From: Rhizobium sp. AC27/96
Lineage (GTDB): Bacteria > Pseudomonadota > Alphaproteobacteria > Rhizobiales > Rhizobiaceae
Direction of reading: 5' to 3'
Length of the DNA stretch: 64,000 bases
Assembly (NCBI RefSeq): GCF_001692325.1
Contig: NZ_LXKN01000002.1
Span: 165,920-229,919 of the forward strand
Below the pieces are notes generated by a model, which was not told where the DNA came from, ran no database searches, and saw only the letters and a list, made by a program, of their open reading frames with translations. Position numbers and translations under genes: made by a program. This document shows positions 1 to 9,180 of this stretch, piece after piece (the first letter of the stretch is position 1; the number at the start of each line of letters is the position of its first letter).

Positions 1-78
1 CTCGCCTTCGTCATCTCGGCGCTGCTGCTCGGCTTCCTGGAAAAAATCATGGCGAAAGCCAAGGGCAAGGATAGCTGA
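1..78 (+). CDS. C-terminal fragment of an unidentified membrane protein
   Basis: Frame 1 is open from the first base and ends at a TGA at 76-78, giving the last 25 residues of a protein that begins outside the window. The visible piece is a hydrophobic stretch (about 13 residues, ending LLLGFLE) followed by a basic tail (KIMAKAKGKDS). That fits the last membrane helix and cytoplasmic tail of an inner-membrane protein. The family cannot be named from so little. It is convergent with the next gene, whose stop lies at 85. Confidence 0.5.
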   Translation, partial: LAFVISALLLGFLEKIMAKAKGKDS

Positions 79-84
79 AGGCCG

Positions 85-936
85 TTATTTTCTGGGTGGT
101 ATACGCGCTCTTGCGGCACAAACCCCAAGAGGTTCATTGTCTTGACAATTACGTGCCGCCACCAGGTCCTCAACAGCCGCCAGCTCTGTTGTAAGATTCA
201 GCGATCGTGCCTCCATTTGCGGCACGTTGCGCATCTGGTTCGGTTTGGCTTCAAGTGAGATATCGAAAAGGTGTTTATCGACGCCCATTTCCTCAATAAA
301 CTGAATAACCTTCTTTTCCCATTGAGGCGAAAGCCCTGCCCTTTCAATTTGGGCACCGTTATCAAATGATTTCGCTTGATGCACGCCGAGCCAAGCCCAT
401 TGGCCACAAACACGCTTGACACCCCCTGAAAAAAATAGAGTGCAGGCGGAGTTGCAAAAGGCGCCAGCCGAATATGTTTCACCCTTCATTGTACCATCTG
501 GCATGTGCGCTTTGGCGCACATCGGGTCGGCCACAGGGCAGGTCCTCCACCGTGTCCGCCCAACGGCAATCATAAGATTATGCTTGCGGATAGCCCTTGC
601 CATTTCCAGCGCCGCGCCGATATCGCCCCCCGGCGAACTGACGACAATGGGCACCCTGTCGTCACCGAGACGATCGAGAATTTTGCGCAGCTTCGTCGGA
701 GTGTCTGGCGTGATATCCCCCTCGGCGGAAATCCAATCCGGACATCGGTTGTCGCTTCGGCACCAAGCCATGTCACCATGCACCAGCACAAATTCCATCG
801 GCTTGCCTACAGCTGTAGCGGCAATAACAGGCTGAACCGTCATGGTCATAAAAATTGCAACGGCAATAGCCGCTAGCCGCAGAAAGGCATTTCGGTAGCT
901 TTGGAACAACGGCCATGGAGAGAAACGAAACATCAT
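85..936 (-). CDS. secreted ClpP-fold (COG3904-like) protein, copy 1
   Basis: A predicted periplasmic protein of about 283 residues with a serine-protease-like ClpP/crotonase fold. The ATG at 936 is preferred over an upstream TTG at 954 because it is followed by a clear signal peptide (hydrophobic LRLAAIAVAIFMTM, cleavage near VIAATA). Seen in the mature part: VVSSPGGDIGAALEMARAIR, the glycine-rich strand-helix of the ClpP fold; CNSACTLFFSGG, the likely nucleophilic serine; and LGVHQ, the likely catalytic histidine. Cysteine pairs before and after the core suggest disulphides in an exported protein. It lies directly downstream of a paralogue on the same strand (984-1967). No substrate is known for this family and proteolysis has not been shown, so activity is inference. 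Confidence 0.75.
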   Translation of the reverse strand: MMFRFSPWPLFQSYRNAFLRLAAIAVAIFMTMTVQPVIAATAVGKPMEFVLVHGDMAWCRSDNRCPDWISAEGDITPDTPTKLRKILDRLGDDRVPIVVSSPGGDIGAALEMARAIRKHNLMIAVGRTRWRTCPVADPMCAKAHMPDGTMKGETYSAGAFCNSACTLFFSGGVKRVCGQWAWLGVHQAKSFDNGAQIERAGLSPQWEKKVIQFIEEMGVDKHLFDISLEAKPNQMRNVPQMEARSLNLTTELAAVEDLVAARNCQDNEPLGVCAARARIPPRK

Positions 937-983
937 GGAGAACGAACTCGACAACGATTGCTGCTATCAATTTTTAGTAGGAA

Positions 984-1967
984 TTACTTTTCATCACCGT
1001 GAGATCGTTCGTTGCTCCGAAATGCGGAACTGACGATGGTAGACAAGGCATGCTTGTCATACTCAATACAACCAGCGGCTGCTCTGTGAGAACTGCAAAC
1101 ATCCGCAGCCACAAGTGCCACGGCATCCGCAAGCTCGGTCGTCAGCTTCAGCTTGAGAGCATCCATCTGCGAAATCAGATGGATGCCGCTGGGGTCCGTT
1201 CCGAGCATCAGATCGACGAGCGATTTGTCGATGCCCATCTTGTCGAGAAACCCGACCAGCCTTGCCCTTTGCGCCTTGTCGAGCTTGGTCGTATCGTACT
1301 TGCCGACGAACTTGCGTCCGATCTCCTTCTTCGACAGGACCTTGCGCTTGCCATCCACCATTTCATATTCGGTGCGGTACTGGACGCGCACCTCGCTGTA
1401 GGTCGTCGTGATCTGATGAACACCGAGAAGTGCAAAGGGGCTCGAGACACGCTGGACGCCGCCTGAGAAAAACAGTGGGCAGGCAGAAAAACAGATCGCG
1501 CCCGCGGAAAATGGCTCGCCCTTGATCGAACCGTCCTTGGCGATCGCAGCCGAGCAGATCGGTTCGGCATAGGGGCACGCCCGTGAGCGGGTACGGCCAA
1601 CCGCGACGGAAAGCTTCTGCTTCCGGATCGCGTAGGCCATCTCCATGGCCGCCCGCACATCGCCACCCGGCGAACTGACCACGATCGGCAGCTTGCGATC
1701 ACCGAGCCGCTTCAGAAACTTCTGCAGCTTCCTTGGCGAATCCGGCATGATCTGCCCTTCTGCGGATATCCAGTCCGGGCAGCTGTTGTCGGCGCGGCAT
1801 TGGCCCATATCGCCATGAACCAGCAGGAACTGCATCGGCGAGCCGCCGACGACCTCTGCCGCTTGCGAAGGTGCGGGCGAAAGCAGCAGAAGCGAAATGG
1901 CCGTCAGAAACCACAGCGCCGTTTGACAACACCGCACTGCAACATGCGGCCGGAAGCGAAAATTCAT
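984..1967 (-). CDS. secreted ClpP-fold (COG3904-like) protein, copy 2
   Basis: A 327-residue paralogue of the gene at 85-936, in tandem 47 bp upstream of it. It has a signal peptide (ALWFLTAISLLLLSPAPSQAA). The same landmarks occur in the same order: MQFLLVHGDMGQC, VVSSPGGDVRAAMEMAYAIR, the serine motif CFSACPLFFSGG, and LGVHQ. It differs by an insertion of about 35 lysine/tyrosine-rich residues after the HQ motif, roughly residues 193-230, absent from copy 1, and by a longer C-terminus. The two genes probably form one transcript that arose by tandem duplication. The conserved serine and histidine in both copies argue that the site is under selection. Function is unknown. Confidence 0.75.
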   Translation of the reverse strand: MNFRFRPHVAVRCCQTALWFLTAISLLLLSPAPSQAAEVVGGSPMQFLLVHGDMGQCRADNSCPDWISAEGQIMPDSPRKLQKFLKRLGDRKLPIVVSSPGGDVRAAMEMAYAIRKQKLSVAVGRTRSRACPYAEPICSAAIAKDGSIKGEPFSAGAICFSACPLFFSGGVQRVSSPFALLGVHQITTTYSEVRVQYRTEYEMVDGKRKVLSKKEIGRKFVGKYDTTKLDKAQRARLVGFLDKMGIDKSLVDLMLGTDPSGIHLISQMDALKLKLTTELADAVALVAADVCSSHRAAAGCIEYDKHALSTIVSSAFRSNERSHGDEK

Positions 1968-2553
1968 GAGATATACGCCTGGAAGCGATTACTTTTGCAA
2001 GACCGATAGCAACCGCTTTGGGCCTTCGCAAGGCAGACCTGCCGCCTCCCGCATCATTTACCGAAAGACAACTCGCCTCAGCGCTACAGGCAGATAAATC
2101 CTGGGTGGCGGGAAGGCTTTGCAGCCATCGGACTTAGCCAAAACCAGCACCGGCAAATCCTGGGGTGCTCATCATACCATTTCAGCGCAAAATCGAAGGA
2201 AGATAATCACAAGACCGATTTCCATCAAGCCCCAAAACCATATTTTGGATCACAAGTCGATGCCGAAAAGACTGCCTCTAACATGCCCTGAGAGCCGATC
2301 CGCCGTTGCCGGATTTCATTCCGCGGGCACCCAATCGACGTGAAATGTATGCCTCCGTCGCAATCCGGCGCACCGAAGACGAAATTTTCATCCACAAGGC
2401 CTATTTTGGGAAAAAGTCATACAAATCCGCATGTTGGAATATTAAAATATATGAAAATGAAATTATTTCTGGTCCTGTGGTATTTTTGCGTCTAGCATTC
2501 ACTCATAAATCGGGTATTTGATTGCGACAACACGCTGTGGGCGCTTCACTCAT
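1968..2553. other. gene-free interval upstream of the LuxR-type gene
   Basis: About 590 bp between two divergent genes. It holds only short frames without family resemblance. The half nearest the LuxR-type gene (about 2360-2520) is clearly AT-rich, as expected for a promoter, but no convincing -35/-10 pair or lux-box-like palindrome could be fixed by eye. Confidence 0.4.
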
Positions 2554-3285
2554 ATGTCCTATATCATCACTGCTGAGAGACAATTGCTGCTTTCCGCCGA
2601 GCTCGCTTCTGCTCGGACTCAAGCAGCGTTTGCCAAGGCGCTGGAGCGAACGGGAACGGCCTTTGGCTTCAGCCATGTAGCCTTCATGAACGCCCCGGTC
2701 CCGGATGATTCGATGATGACGCCGCTGCTAATCGAAGGATCGGTGCCCGTCCAGTTCGTACGTGAGTTCGACCGTCAGCAACTGGTTCGTCGCTGTCCAA
2801 TGCTGCTGCGCACACGCGATTCAGTCATGCCGCGCTCCTGGCATCTGCTGGAAAAGGATGGCGCGCCGGATGTCGACCTGCCCCGTGAACTCTATGTCCT
2901 GCTGATCAACTACAATTGCCCGATGAGCGTGATCATTCCGATCAACTCCTCGAACGGACAGCGTCTCCTGTTCTGGTTCATGGGCAATCGCAACAGCCTC
3001 GGCCAGAGCGAGCTCAACGAACTCACCATGATCATGTTGCAGGCGCTCGATGCCTATAACGGCCTGAAGCGCAACGACGGCGCGATGCCAAACACGCTTT
3101 CAGCCCGCGAGCTCGAAGTGGTGCGCTGGACCGCGCAGGGCAAGACCTCGGTCGAAATCGGCCAGATCCTTTCCCTCTCCGACCATACGGTCAACGCCTA
3201 CATGATGAACGCGATCAAGAAGCTCGATTGCGTCAACCGCACGCAGCTCGTTGCAAAAGCCATCCGGCTCAAGCTGATCAGCTAG
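2554..3285 (+). CDS. LuxR-family transcriptional regulator
   Basis: A 243-residue regulator from the ATG at 2554; a TTG at 2518 would add 12 residues. Residues about 15-165 form an autoinducer-binding-type domain (PF03472-like). The C-terminal ~65 residues are a GerE/LuxR helix-turn-helix: LSARELEVVRWTAQGKTSVEIG, then LSDHTVNAYMMNAIKKL. No luxI-type synthase is visible nearby, so this would be a LuxR solo, or one that reads a signal made elsewhere or no signal at all. The hallmark tryptophan/tyrosine/aspartate ligand pocket is only partly evident, so acyl-homoserine lactone binding is not claimed. A palindromic repeat follows the stop. Confidence 0.85.
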   Translation: MSYIITAERQLLLSAELASARTQAAFAKALERTGTAFGFSHVAFMNAPVPDDSMMTPLLIEGSVPVQFVREFDRQQLVRRCPMLLRTRDSVMPRSWHLLEKDGAPDVDLPRELYVLLINYNCPMSVIIPINSSNGQRLLFWFMGNRNSLGQSELNELTMIMLQALDAYNGLKRNDGAMPNTLSARELEVVRWTAQGKTSVEIGQILSLSDHTVNAYMMNAIKKLDCVNRTQLVAKAIRLKLIS

Positions 3286-3385
3286 AGCATTTCCAGGAAA
3301 AGTGCGTAGCGGTTTTCCGTTCGGAATGCGCAAAAACAAAGAGATAGAGCGCTTTCGCGATTCGAAGAAAAGCGAAAACGCTCTA
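3285..3385. repeat. palindromic intergenic repeat (RIME-like), two hairpins
   Basis: Directly after the luxR-type stop. The first part contains GGAAAA and TTTTCC arms around a short loop (3296-3318). The second is a near-perfect stem, TAGAGCGCTTTCGC at 3345-3358 with GCGAAAACGCTCTA at 3372-3385 (13 of 14 pairs). The general form, a GAGCAT start and two AT/GC hairpins, resembles the mosaic intergenic elements that are numerous in Rhizobiaceae genomes. The second hairpin could also act as a bidirectional terminator between the convergent genes. Confidence 0.6.
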
Positions 3386-3475
3386 ACCGCGACAAACTTC
3401 GCCGCAGTCTTTTCCCATCATCGATCGACAATGCCCGCGCGCGCCGCTGCGCCGAGGGCGTGACCGGCTTCGCTT

Positions 3476-4615
3476 TTAGCGACCGCCCAATACCGTGCGG
3501 ATTTCAACCAGGTTCGAGCGCACGCGCAAGATATGGAAACCCATGGTCGCCAGATGGCTTGGCATGAATGAACTGTCTTCAGGTCCGTTTGAGATGATCA
3601 GGGGCTGGATGCGCAGCGCCACTTGCAACTGCGTTATCGTATCCGCCCAAAGGGTGCCGACGCTACGCTCGGCTATAACCTGTTGGAAATCGGCGCCGGC
3701 CGCACTCAGAATGCCGTAGCTGGCATAAAGCTGGCCATAAGCGAACCAGAAGCGATCGTCCGCACGCGTGTCCAGCCAGCCATAGCTGTGATCCGCGGCA
3801 CGCTTGGCCAATATGTCTGCGGTGCTGCCAAGGTCGTTGGCAATGTGATCGACAAATTGCAGAAGGTTGTCGGCGCGGCCGTCGAAAATCGCCTTGCAGC
3901 TGCCAAGGTCGGTATTGAAGCTGCGCAGATTGGCAATTGCAGCGCGATAGTAGCTCGGCGTCGGCGTCTTAGGACCGAACGGATGCAGACCGAAATACCA
4001 GCTCGACTCGTCGAATTGCAGGTTGCCGCGCGCTTTCTGCAGGTCACTGTTGATGCCGGACGTTCCGCGCACGCGGCCGATCGTGTCGACCAGCTCGGCC
4101 GAGGTGCGGCGGACGACCGAGTTTATGCCCCGCTGGAAAGACGCCTTGTTGTCGAGAAACGGCGTGTCGTCCCATGACATTCCGAAGAGCCCGAGCTTGT
4201 AAAGCAGCATCGAGGATATCCAAGCGTTCTGGTTGACGTTGAAGTCGGTAAGATCCGCGGCGACATCGACGACTGCGGAGGTTTGGCAGGTCTTTGCCGC
4301 AGCGGCAGCGGCCTGCTGCCCGCTTGCAGCAGGCAATTCCTGCCCGGCGGAAAACTTGCGGTCGGAAAACTTGTAGACATCCGGATAGGCCGTGTTGAAC
4401 CCGCTCCAGATCTGCGTCTGCCAGACGAAGTAGATATAGAGCAAGGCGAGCAGGGTCACGAAGCCGACGACCGGCAGCTTGATCAGCCAGTTTCGCTGCC
4501 GATACCAGCCATGCGCCGCCAGAAATGGCCAGGAAATCCCGACGAAGACCAATCCCAGCCACCGCGCAATGGCGCTGCCTATCCGCCTCAAAACCGCTGT
4601 GATCGAGTCAAGCAT
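3476..4615 (-). CDS. DUF2333 family membrane-anchored protein
   Basis: About 379 residues from the ATG at 4615, which has GGAGG seven bases upstream; a GTG two codons earlier is less well placed. After a short cytoplasmic lead with one weakly hydrophobic stretch (residues 18-36) there is a strong transmembrane helix, LPVVGFVTLLALLYIYFVW, at about residues 46-65. A periplasmic domain of some 310 residues follows, matching the DUF2333 pattern (IWSGFNTAYPDVY near the membrane, AWISSMLLYKLGLFG, NLRSFNTDLGSC). The family has no established function. The coiled-coil gene at 4814-5833 lies upstream on the same strand, about 200 bp away. Confidence 0.75.
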   Translation of the reverse strand: MLDSITAVLRRIGSAIARWLGLVFVGISWPFLAAHGWYRQRNWLIKLPVVGFVTLLALLYIYFVWQTQIWSGFNTAYPDVYKFSDRKFSAGQELPAASGQQAAAAAAKTCQTSAVVDVAADLTDFNVNQNAWISSMLLYKLGLFGMSWDDTPFLDNKASFQRGINSVVRRTSAELVDTIGRVRGTSGINSDLQKARGNLQFDESSWYFGLHPFGPKTPTPSYYRAAIANLRSFNTDLGSCKAIFDGRADNLLQFVDHIANDLGSTADILAKRAADHSYGWLDTRADDRFWFAYGQLYASYGILSAAGADFQQVIAERSVGTLWADTITQLQVALRIQPLIISNGPEDSSFMPSHLATMGFHILRVRSNLVEIRTVLGGR

Positions 4616-4813
4616 GGACACGCCTCCTAAACCGTAACGCGCATCCCGCCGACATGCGAAGGACGCACCACACTGAACCTGCGCATTGGCCCCGCCGAAA
4701 ATCTCGTTCGATTTCCGTGCTGTAAGACCCAGTCTTCATTCGCGCTCAAGCAGATATGTGTTCTTGAGAGGAACAACAACCGTCTGCACCGAATTTTCGA
4801 CGCTGGACGGCAA

Positions 4814-5833
4814 TCACTCCTCCGGTTGCGCATCGCCTGAAATTCCTCCCACCGCCGCGGACACAGGCAAGAGATGCGGCTCCAGCCGCCGCGTGAAAAC
4901 CCGGTCGACATGCGCCTTGCGTGCCGCCAGATCATGCCCGGCGAGCACATTCGCTTCGAAAGCCTCGATCAAGCCCTGAACCGCTTCAGGGCGCGCCGCC
5001 GCCAGTGATGGCGGATCGGCCTCCGGCTCCAATGCCTTCAGCAGGGCAATCCGCTGCTCGATGTCGATCGTGAGCTTGCCCGCCATGGCCCCGACGGCGG
5101 CGATCTGCGCATTCAAGACCCCTGCCAGTCCCTCATACATATCGATGAGACGCTGGCGCACCGTTCGGCCTGCCTGCAACTCCCTCTCCTGCTTGCGAAT
5201 TTCATCCTGTTCGGCCAGCAGAACGCGATAGTCCTCATCAAGTTCCGCATGCATGTCGGCCTGGCGTATCGAAGGCAGGCTACGCCGGTGATCGATGATC
5301 CTCGCCGTCATGGCATCGGCGGCGCGTTGCACCTCCTCAATCTCGAAATCGAGCTTCTGCCGCCGTTCGATCACGCCCTCGAGCTGGAGCTCGCATTCGT
5401 GAAAGCACTCTGCGAATGCAGGACGAGCCTGTTTTAACTGGAGATCGAGCGTGGCCGAGGCATTCAGGGCTGCATCGAGATCGGCAATGATTGCCTCCGG
5501 TTTTGTGGGGCCGCCTGCCAGCTTCCTGCGCAGCAAGCCCGCATTCTCGAGGCCTGCCTTTTCGTCAAACAGCCGCCGATGCTGCAGATCGGCCTGCGCG
5601 GTTATGCGGTCCAGCTCCTTGACGAGCGACAGGGCAAGAAGTTTCCATCGGTCCAGCAATTCGATGGTCTCGCGCACCAGCGCTTCCTCCACCGGGAAAT
5701 TGACGGTGTCGAAGCCCTCGCCCCGGGCGTGCCCGCCCAGCATCGCCACCGCCGCGCCTGCGCTGCCGATGGCGTCGTCGAGCGTGGCATGCGCCTTGTC
5801 GAGCGCGCCATCGAAGGAATGAGGTATGGCCAT
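4814..5833 (-). CDS. predicted coiled-coil protein of unknown function
   Basis: A 339-residue protein, ATG at 5833 with a GGGAG about nine bases upstream. It has no signal peptide or membrane segment. It is rich in Glu, Arg, Leu and Ala with long heptad-like stretches (about residues 55-260, for example the region of QLEGVIERRQKLDFEIEEVQ and LLAEQDEIRKQERELQAGR), so an extended coiled coil is likely. No family was recognised. Because it precedes the DUF2333 gene on the same strand, the two may be co-expressed, but the 200-bp gap makes that a weak inference. Confidence 0.6.
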   Translation of the reverse strand: MAIPHSFDGALDKAHATLDDAIGSAGAAVAMLGGHARGEGFDTVNFPVEEALVRETIELLDRWKLLALSLVKELDRITAQADLQHRRLFDEKAGLENAGLLRRKLAGGPTKPEAIIADLDAALNASATLDLQLKQARPAFAECFHECELQLEGVIERRQKLDFEIEEVQRAADAMTARIIDHRRSLPSIRQADMHAELDEDYRVLLAEQDEIRKQERELQAGRTVRQRLIDMYEGLAGVLNAQIAAVGAMAGKLTIDIEQRIALLKALEPEADPPSLAAARPEAVQGLIEAFEANVLAGHDLAARKAHVDRVFTRRLEPHLLPVSAAVGGISGDAQPEE

Positions 5834-5905
5834 GAAAGCAACTCTCCCCTGCCTCTGAAGGCGAGACTAGCTGCTTCCGCGCGACATGAAAATGGCAGCG
5901 CCATA

Positions 5906-6295
5906 TTATTGGGCGGCGACAGGATTCCTCAGATAGGCAATCAGATTGTCGAGATCCCTATCGCTCTTCAGGCCGGGAAACGTCATCCTGGTGCCCTTCA
6001 CCAGAAATTGCGGGCCCGGGAGATATTTCCGCAGGAGAGCTTCGTCCCAAACCTTGCCGCCAGCCCCGAAGGCTTTCATCGCAGTTGAGTAATTGTAATC
6101 CGGAAAGGTCGCGACCGGGCGACCGACAATGCCCACCAGCGATGGCCCGACGCGGTTCTCTCGCTCGGTTGCGGTATGACAGGCGGCGCATTTCTTGAAA
6201 ACGGCGGCGCCGGCCACCACATCCCCATCCGCAAAGGCCGCGGAACCCGAAGCGACGGTGGCGATTGCCAGTGTCAGACAGAATAGCTTCATCAT
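5906..6295 (-). CDS. class I cytochrome c family protein
   Basis: A small exported c-type cytochrome of about 129 residues. The ATG at 6295 is preferred because it opens directly into a signal peptide (MKLFCLTLAIATVASGSAAFA). The haem-binding motif is CAACH, followed by GPSLVGIVGRPV, and the distal methionine ligand is in GTRMTFPGL, the arrangement of soluble mitochondrial-type cytochrome c (cf. c2/cycM). It would carry electrons in the periplasm between a quinol oxidase complex and a terminal acceptor. It is single, with no oxidase genes adjacent, and lies upstream of the coiled-coil gene on the same strand. Confidence 0.88.
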   Translation of the reverse strand: MMKLFCLTLAIATVASGSAAFADGDVVAGAAVFKKCAACHTATERENRVGPSLVGIVGRPVATFPDYNYSTAMKAFGAGGKVWDEALLRKYLPGPQFLVKGTRMTFPGLKSDRDLDNLIAYLRNPVAAQ

Positions 6296-6385
6296 GCCTC
6301 CCGATCGGCTCAATCCCGGCTGACCCGTGCTACCTTACGACAGGAAACGCCGTGACCACCCGCCGCAAAACGAAAGCGACGAGCC

Positions 6386-6967
6386 TCACTCCTCCGAAAT
6401 CGCCGCTTCCCAATGGCGGCGGCAGAGCGAAACATACTTGTCGCTGCCGCCGATCTCGATCTGCGCACCCTCGCGCACGACTTCGCCGGCACCGTCCAGT
6501 CGCACCACCATGGTCGCCTTGCGGCCGCAATGGCAGATCGTCCGCACTTCGCGCAGCTCATCCGCGATGGTCAGCAACTCTTGCGATCCGGGAAACAGCC
6601 TTCCGTGAAAATCCGTGCGCAATCCATAGGCCATGACAGGCAGGCCGAGGCGATCGACCACATGCGCCAGCTGCCACACCTGCTCGCGCGACAGGAATTG
6701 CGCCTCGTCGACAAAGACGCAGGCCAGCGGCTCGCTCGCATGCATGTCATCGATCAGCGCATAGAGATCGTCAGCGGTTGCGAAAGGTATGGCATCCATC
6801 GTCAGGCCGATGCGCGACGCGATCTTGCCACGGCCCGCGCGATCATCCAGCGCGGCAATGAAGGCGGCGGTGCGCATGCCGCGTTCCTGATAATTGTAGG
6901 CAGCCTGCAGCAGCATGGTCGATTTGCCGGCATTCATCGTCGAATAATGGAAGTAAAGCTTGGCCAT
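6386..6967 (-). CDS. tdk: thymidine kinase (type II)
   Basis: Phosphorylates thymidine to dTMP with ATP for nucleoside salvage in the cytosol. The start is the ATG at 6967, preceded by AAGGAGA; a longer frame begins at 7108 but its extra residues are unlike the family. The 193-residue product has the P-loop YSTMNAGKSTML at residues 7-18, the DEAQFLSREQ motif that carries the catalytic glutamate region, and zinc-ligand cysteines in CHCGRKA and near the C-terminus (LCRRHW). Length is typical of bacterial TK1-like enzymes. It is monocistronic; the choline operon starts 234 bp away on the other strand. Confidence 0.95.
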   Translation of the reverse strand: MAKLYFHYSTMNAGKSTMLLQAAYNYQERGMRTAAFIAALDDRAGRGKIASRIGLTMDAIPFATADDLYALIDDMHASEPLACVFVDEAQFLSREQVWQLAHVVDRLGLPVMAYGLRTDFHGRLFPGSQELLTIADELREVRTICHCGRKATMVVRLDGAGEVVREGAQIEIGGSDKYVSLCRRHWEAAISEE

Positions 6968-7201
6968 GACATTCTCCTTAGATGCTTCATGGGTGCTCCG
7001 GGACGATAAGAAAAGATATTCTCGGCGAAAACCACAGGAAACAGGATCAATTCGGTTGCGGAATGCCGACTTCCGCAACCTTCGGCCCGAAAAATGGGGG
7101 CGTCGCAATCAGCCCCCTCAAACCGGCGCAAATACACTGTGATCGGTTGAAAATGTCAGTTATTGATGGTTGCTTGGGAACGTTAAACTGGGAGTCACCT
7201 A

Positions 7202-8158
7202 ATGATAAAAATGACCCTTACCGCAGTCGCTTTCGCTTCAGCTCTTTCGGCCCTCACATTCGGCGCTACAGCGGCTTCCGCTGCCGAGCCCGCAAGCTGT
7301 AGCACCGTCCATTTTGCCGATGTCGGCTGGACCGATATCACCTCCACCACGGCAACCGCCTCCATCCTCCTGAAGGCACTCGGCTACGATACGGACGTCA
7401 AGGTCCTCGCCGTGCCGGTGACCTATCAGTCCCTCAAGAACAAGGATATCGATGTCTTCCTCGGCAATTGGATGCCTTCCATGGCCGAGAACATCAAGCC
7501 GTTCGCCGAGGACAAGTCGGTTGAAACCGTGCGCGCCAACCTGGAAGGCGCCAAGTACACGCTGGCGACGAACGAAAAGGGTGCCGCACTCGGCATCAAG
7601 GACTTCAAGGATATCGCCGCCCACAAGGATGACCTTGACGGCAAGATCTACGGCATCGAGCCGGGCAATGACGGCAATCGCCTGATCATCGACATGGTCG
7701 ACAAGAACACTTTCAGCCTGAAGGGCTTCGAAGTGGTCGAATCCTCCGAGCAAGGCATGCTCGCGCAGGTTTCCCGCGCCGACAAGGAAGGCAAGCCGAT
7801 CATCTTCCTCGGCTGGGCCCCGCATCCCATGAACACCACCTTCAAGATGACCTATCTCTCCGGCGGTGATGACGTCTTCGGACCGAATTACGGCGGCGCA
7901 AACGTCTTCACCAACGTCCGTGCAGGCTATCTGCAGGAATGCCCGAACGTCGGCGCATTCATCAATAATCTCGTCTTCTCCCTGCCCATGGAAAACGAAA
8001 TCATGGGCAAGATCCTGAACGACGGCAAGGAGCCGGAAGCAGCGGCAACGGAATGGCTGAAGGCCAATCCGGCAGCAGTTACGCCCTGGCTCGCCGGCGT
8101 CACCACCAAGGACGGTGGCGATGGCCTGGCGGCGGTCAAGTCCAAGCTTGGCTTGTAA
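7202..8158 (+). CDS. choX: choline ABC transporter substrate-binding protein
   Basis: Periplasmic binding protein of an osmotically independent choline importer. It has a signal peptide (ALSALTFGATAASAA) and an OpuAC/ProX-like domain. Aromatic residues that in Sinorhizobium ChoX cage the trimethylammonium group are visible at matching places: VGWTD, GNWMPSM, GAKYTLATN and LGWAPHPMN. The length of 318 residues agrees with the family. It is first in choX-choW-choV with GGGAG just upstream of the ATG. A stem-loop follows the stop, which would leave the binding protein in excess over the membrane parts. The name rests on order and motifs; glycine betaine as ligand cannot be excluded. Confidence 0.92.
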   Translation: MIKMTLTAVAFASALSALTFGATAASAAEPASCSTVHFADVGWTDITSTTATASILLKALGYDTDVKVLAVPVTYQSLKNKDIDVFLGNWMPSMAENIKPFAEDKSVETVRANLEGAKYTLATNEKGAALGIKDFKDIAAHKDDLDGKIYGIEPGNDGNRLIIDMVDKNTFSLKGFEVVESSEQGMLAQVSRADKEGKPIIFLGWAPHPMNTTFKMTYLSGGDDVFGPNYGGANVFTNVRAGYLQECPNVGAFINNLVFSLPMENEIMGKILNDGKEPEAAATEWLKANPAAVTPWLAGVTTKDGGDGLAAVKSKLGL

Positions 8159-8169
8159 TAGTGGATTGA

Positions 8170-8196
8170 GGGGCGGCTAAACCGCCCCTTTCTCTT
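8170..8196 (+). terminator. stem-loop after choX (probable attenuator)
   Basis: GGGGCGG at 8170-8176 pairs with CCGCCCC at 8182-8188 around the loop CTAAA, followed by TTTCTCTT. It sits 11 bp after the choX stop and before choW. A partial terminator or 3' stabiliser here would explain differential expression of binding protein and permease. Confidence 0.6.
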
Positions 8197-8334
8197 GCTT
8201 GGACGGACTGCTTCCTTCGCGTCCCGCCACCCCTGGGACAAGATCCCTGTGGCGCGACAGACCGTTATTCTTCGGCGGCACCTTCCGGAAATACGAGATC
8301 ATCGGATAAGCCGCCCCCAATCGTGGGCAAAGAC

Positions 8335-9180
8335 GTGAACTGGTTAAACGATTACCGCCTCCCCATCGGGCCATGGGCCAAAGCAGTCGTCGATTGGCTG
8401 ATAGCCAATTTCACTTGGTTCTTCGACGGCCTTTCCTTCGTTGTCGCGCATGGGATCAATGCGCTGCTGTTTTTGCTGCAGGCACCACATCCGCTGATCG
8501 TCGTCGTCGTTTTCGCCGCCGTCGCCTACTGGATGCGCCGAAGCATCACCATCACGGTACTGACCTTCATCGGTCTGCTCATCACCATCAACCAGGGTTA
8601 CTGGAAAGAGACGACGGAAACGCTCGCGCTGGTGCTGGCCTCGACCTTCGTCTGTATGCTGGTCGGCGTGCCCATGGGCATCGCCGCGGCGCGCCGCCCC
8701 TGGCTTTATGCCATTCTGCGCCCGATCCTTGACCTGATGCAGACCATCCCGACCTTCGTTTACCTGGTGCCGGCGATGATCCTGCTTGGCCTTGGCATGG
8801 TGCCCGGTCTCGTCGCGACAGTCGTCTTTGCTATTCCTGCCGCCATCCGCATGACCCGCCTCGGCATCATCTCGACACCGCCCTCGCTCGTGGAGGCAGC
8901 CGAAGCCTTCGGCGCGACACCACGGCAGGTGCTCCGCAAGATCGAGCTGCCCTTCGCCGCGCCGCAGATCATGGCCGGGCTCACACAGACCATCATGCTG
9001 TCCCTCTCCATGGTCTCCATCGCCGCGCTTGTCGGCGCGCCCGGCCTCGGCGTACCCGTGCTGCGCGGGCTGAACAGCGTCAACGTCGCCAAGAGCTTCG
9101 ATTCCGGCTCCTGCATCGTCATTTTGGCGATCATCCTCGACCGTATGTTCCGCGCCCCCGGCGAAGGAGACCGCTCATGA
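8335..9180 (+). CDS. choW: choline ABC transporter permease
   Basis: Inner-membrane permease of the choline importer, of the ProW/OpuAB type (BPD_transp_1). I place the start at the GTG at 8335 (product beginning MNWLNDYRLPIG, as in related permeases), although an in-frame GTG at 8323 is possible; neither has a strong ribosome binding site. The product of about 281 residues contains several membrane helices and the cytoplasmic coupling loop region EAAEAFGATPRQVLRKIELP, which contacts the ATPase. Its stop overlaps the start of choV (9177) by 4 bp, consistent with translational coupling. Confidence 0.92.
   Translation: MNWLNDYRLPIGPWAKAVVDWLIANFTWFFDGLSFVVAHGINALLFLLQAPHPLIVVVVFAAVAYWMRRSITITVLTFIGLLITINQGYWKETTETLALVLASTFVCMLVGVPMGIAAARRPWLYAILRPILDLMQTIPTFVYLVPAMILLGLGMVPGLVATVVFAIPAAIRMTRLGIISTPPSLVEAAEAFGATPRQVLRKIELPFAAPQIMAGLTQTIMLSLSMVSIAALVGAPGLGVPVLRGLNSVNVAKSFDSGSCIVILAIILDRMFRAPGEGDRS

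Noticed and set aside
4627..4950. A 107-codon frame between the DUF2333 and coiled-coil genes
   Set aside because: It overlaps the end of the coiled-coil gene in another frame and has no family resemblance.
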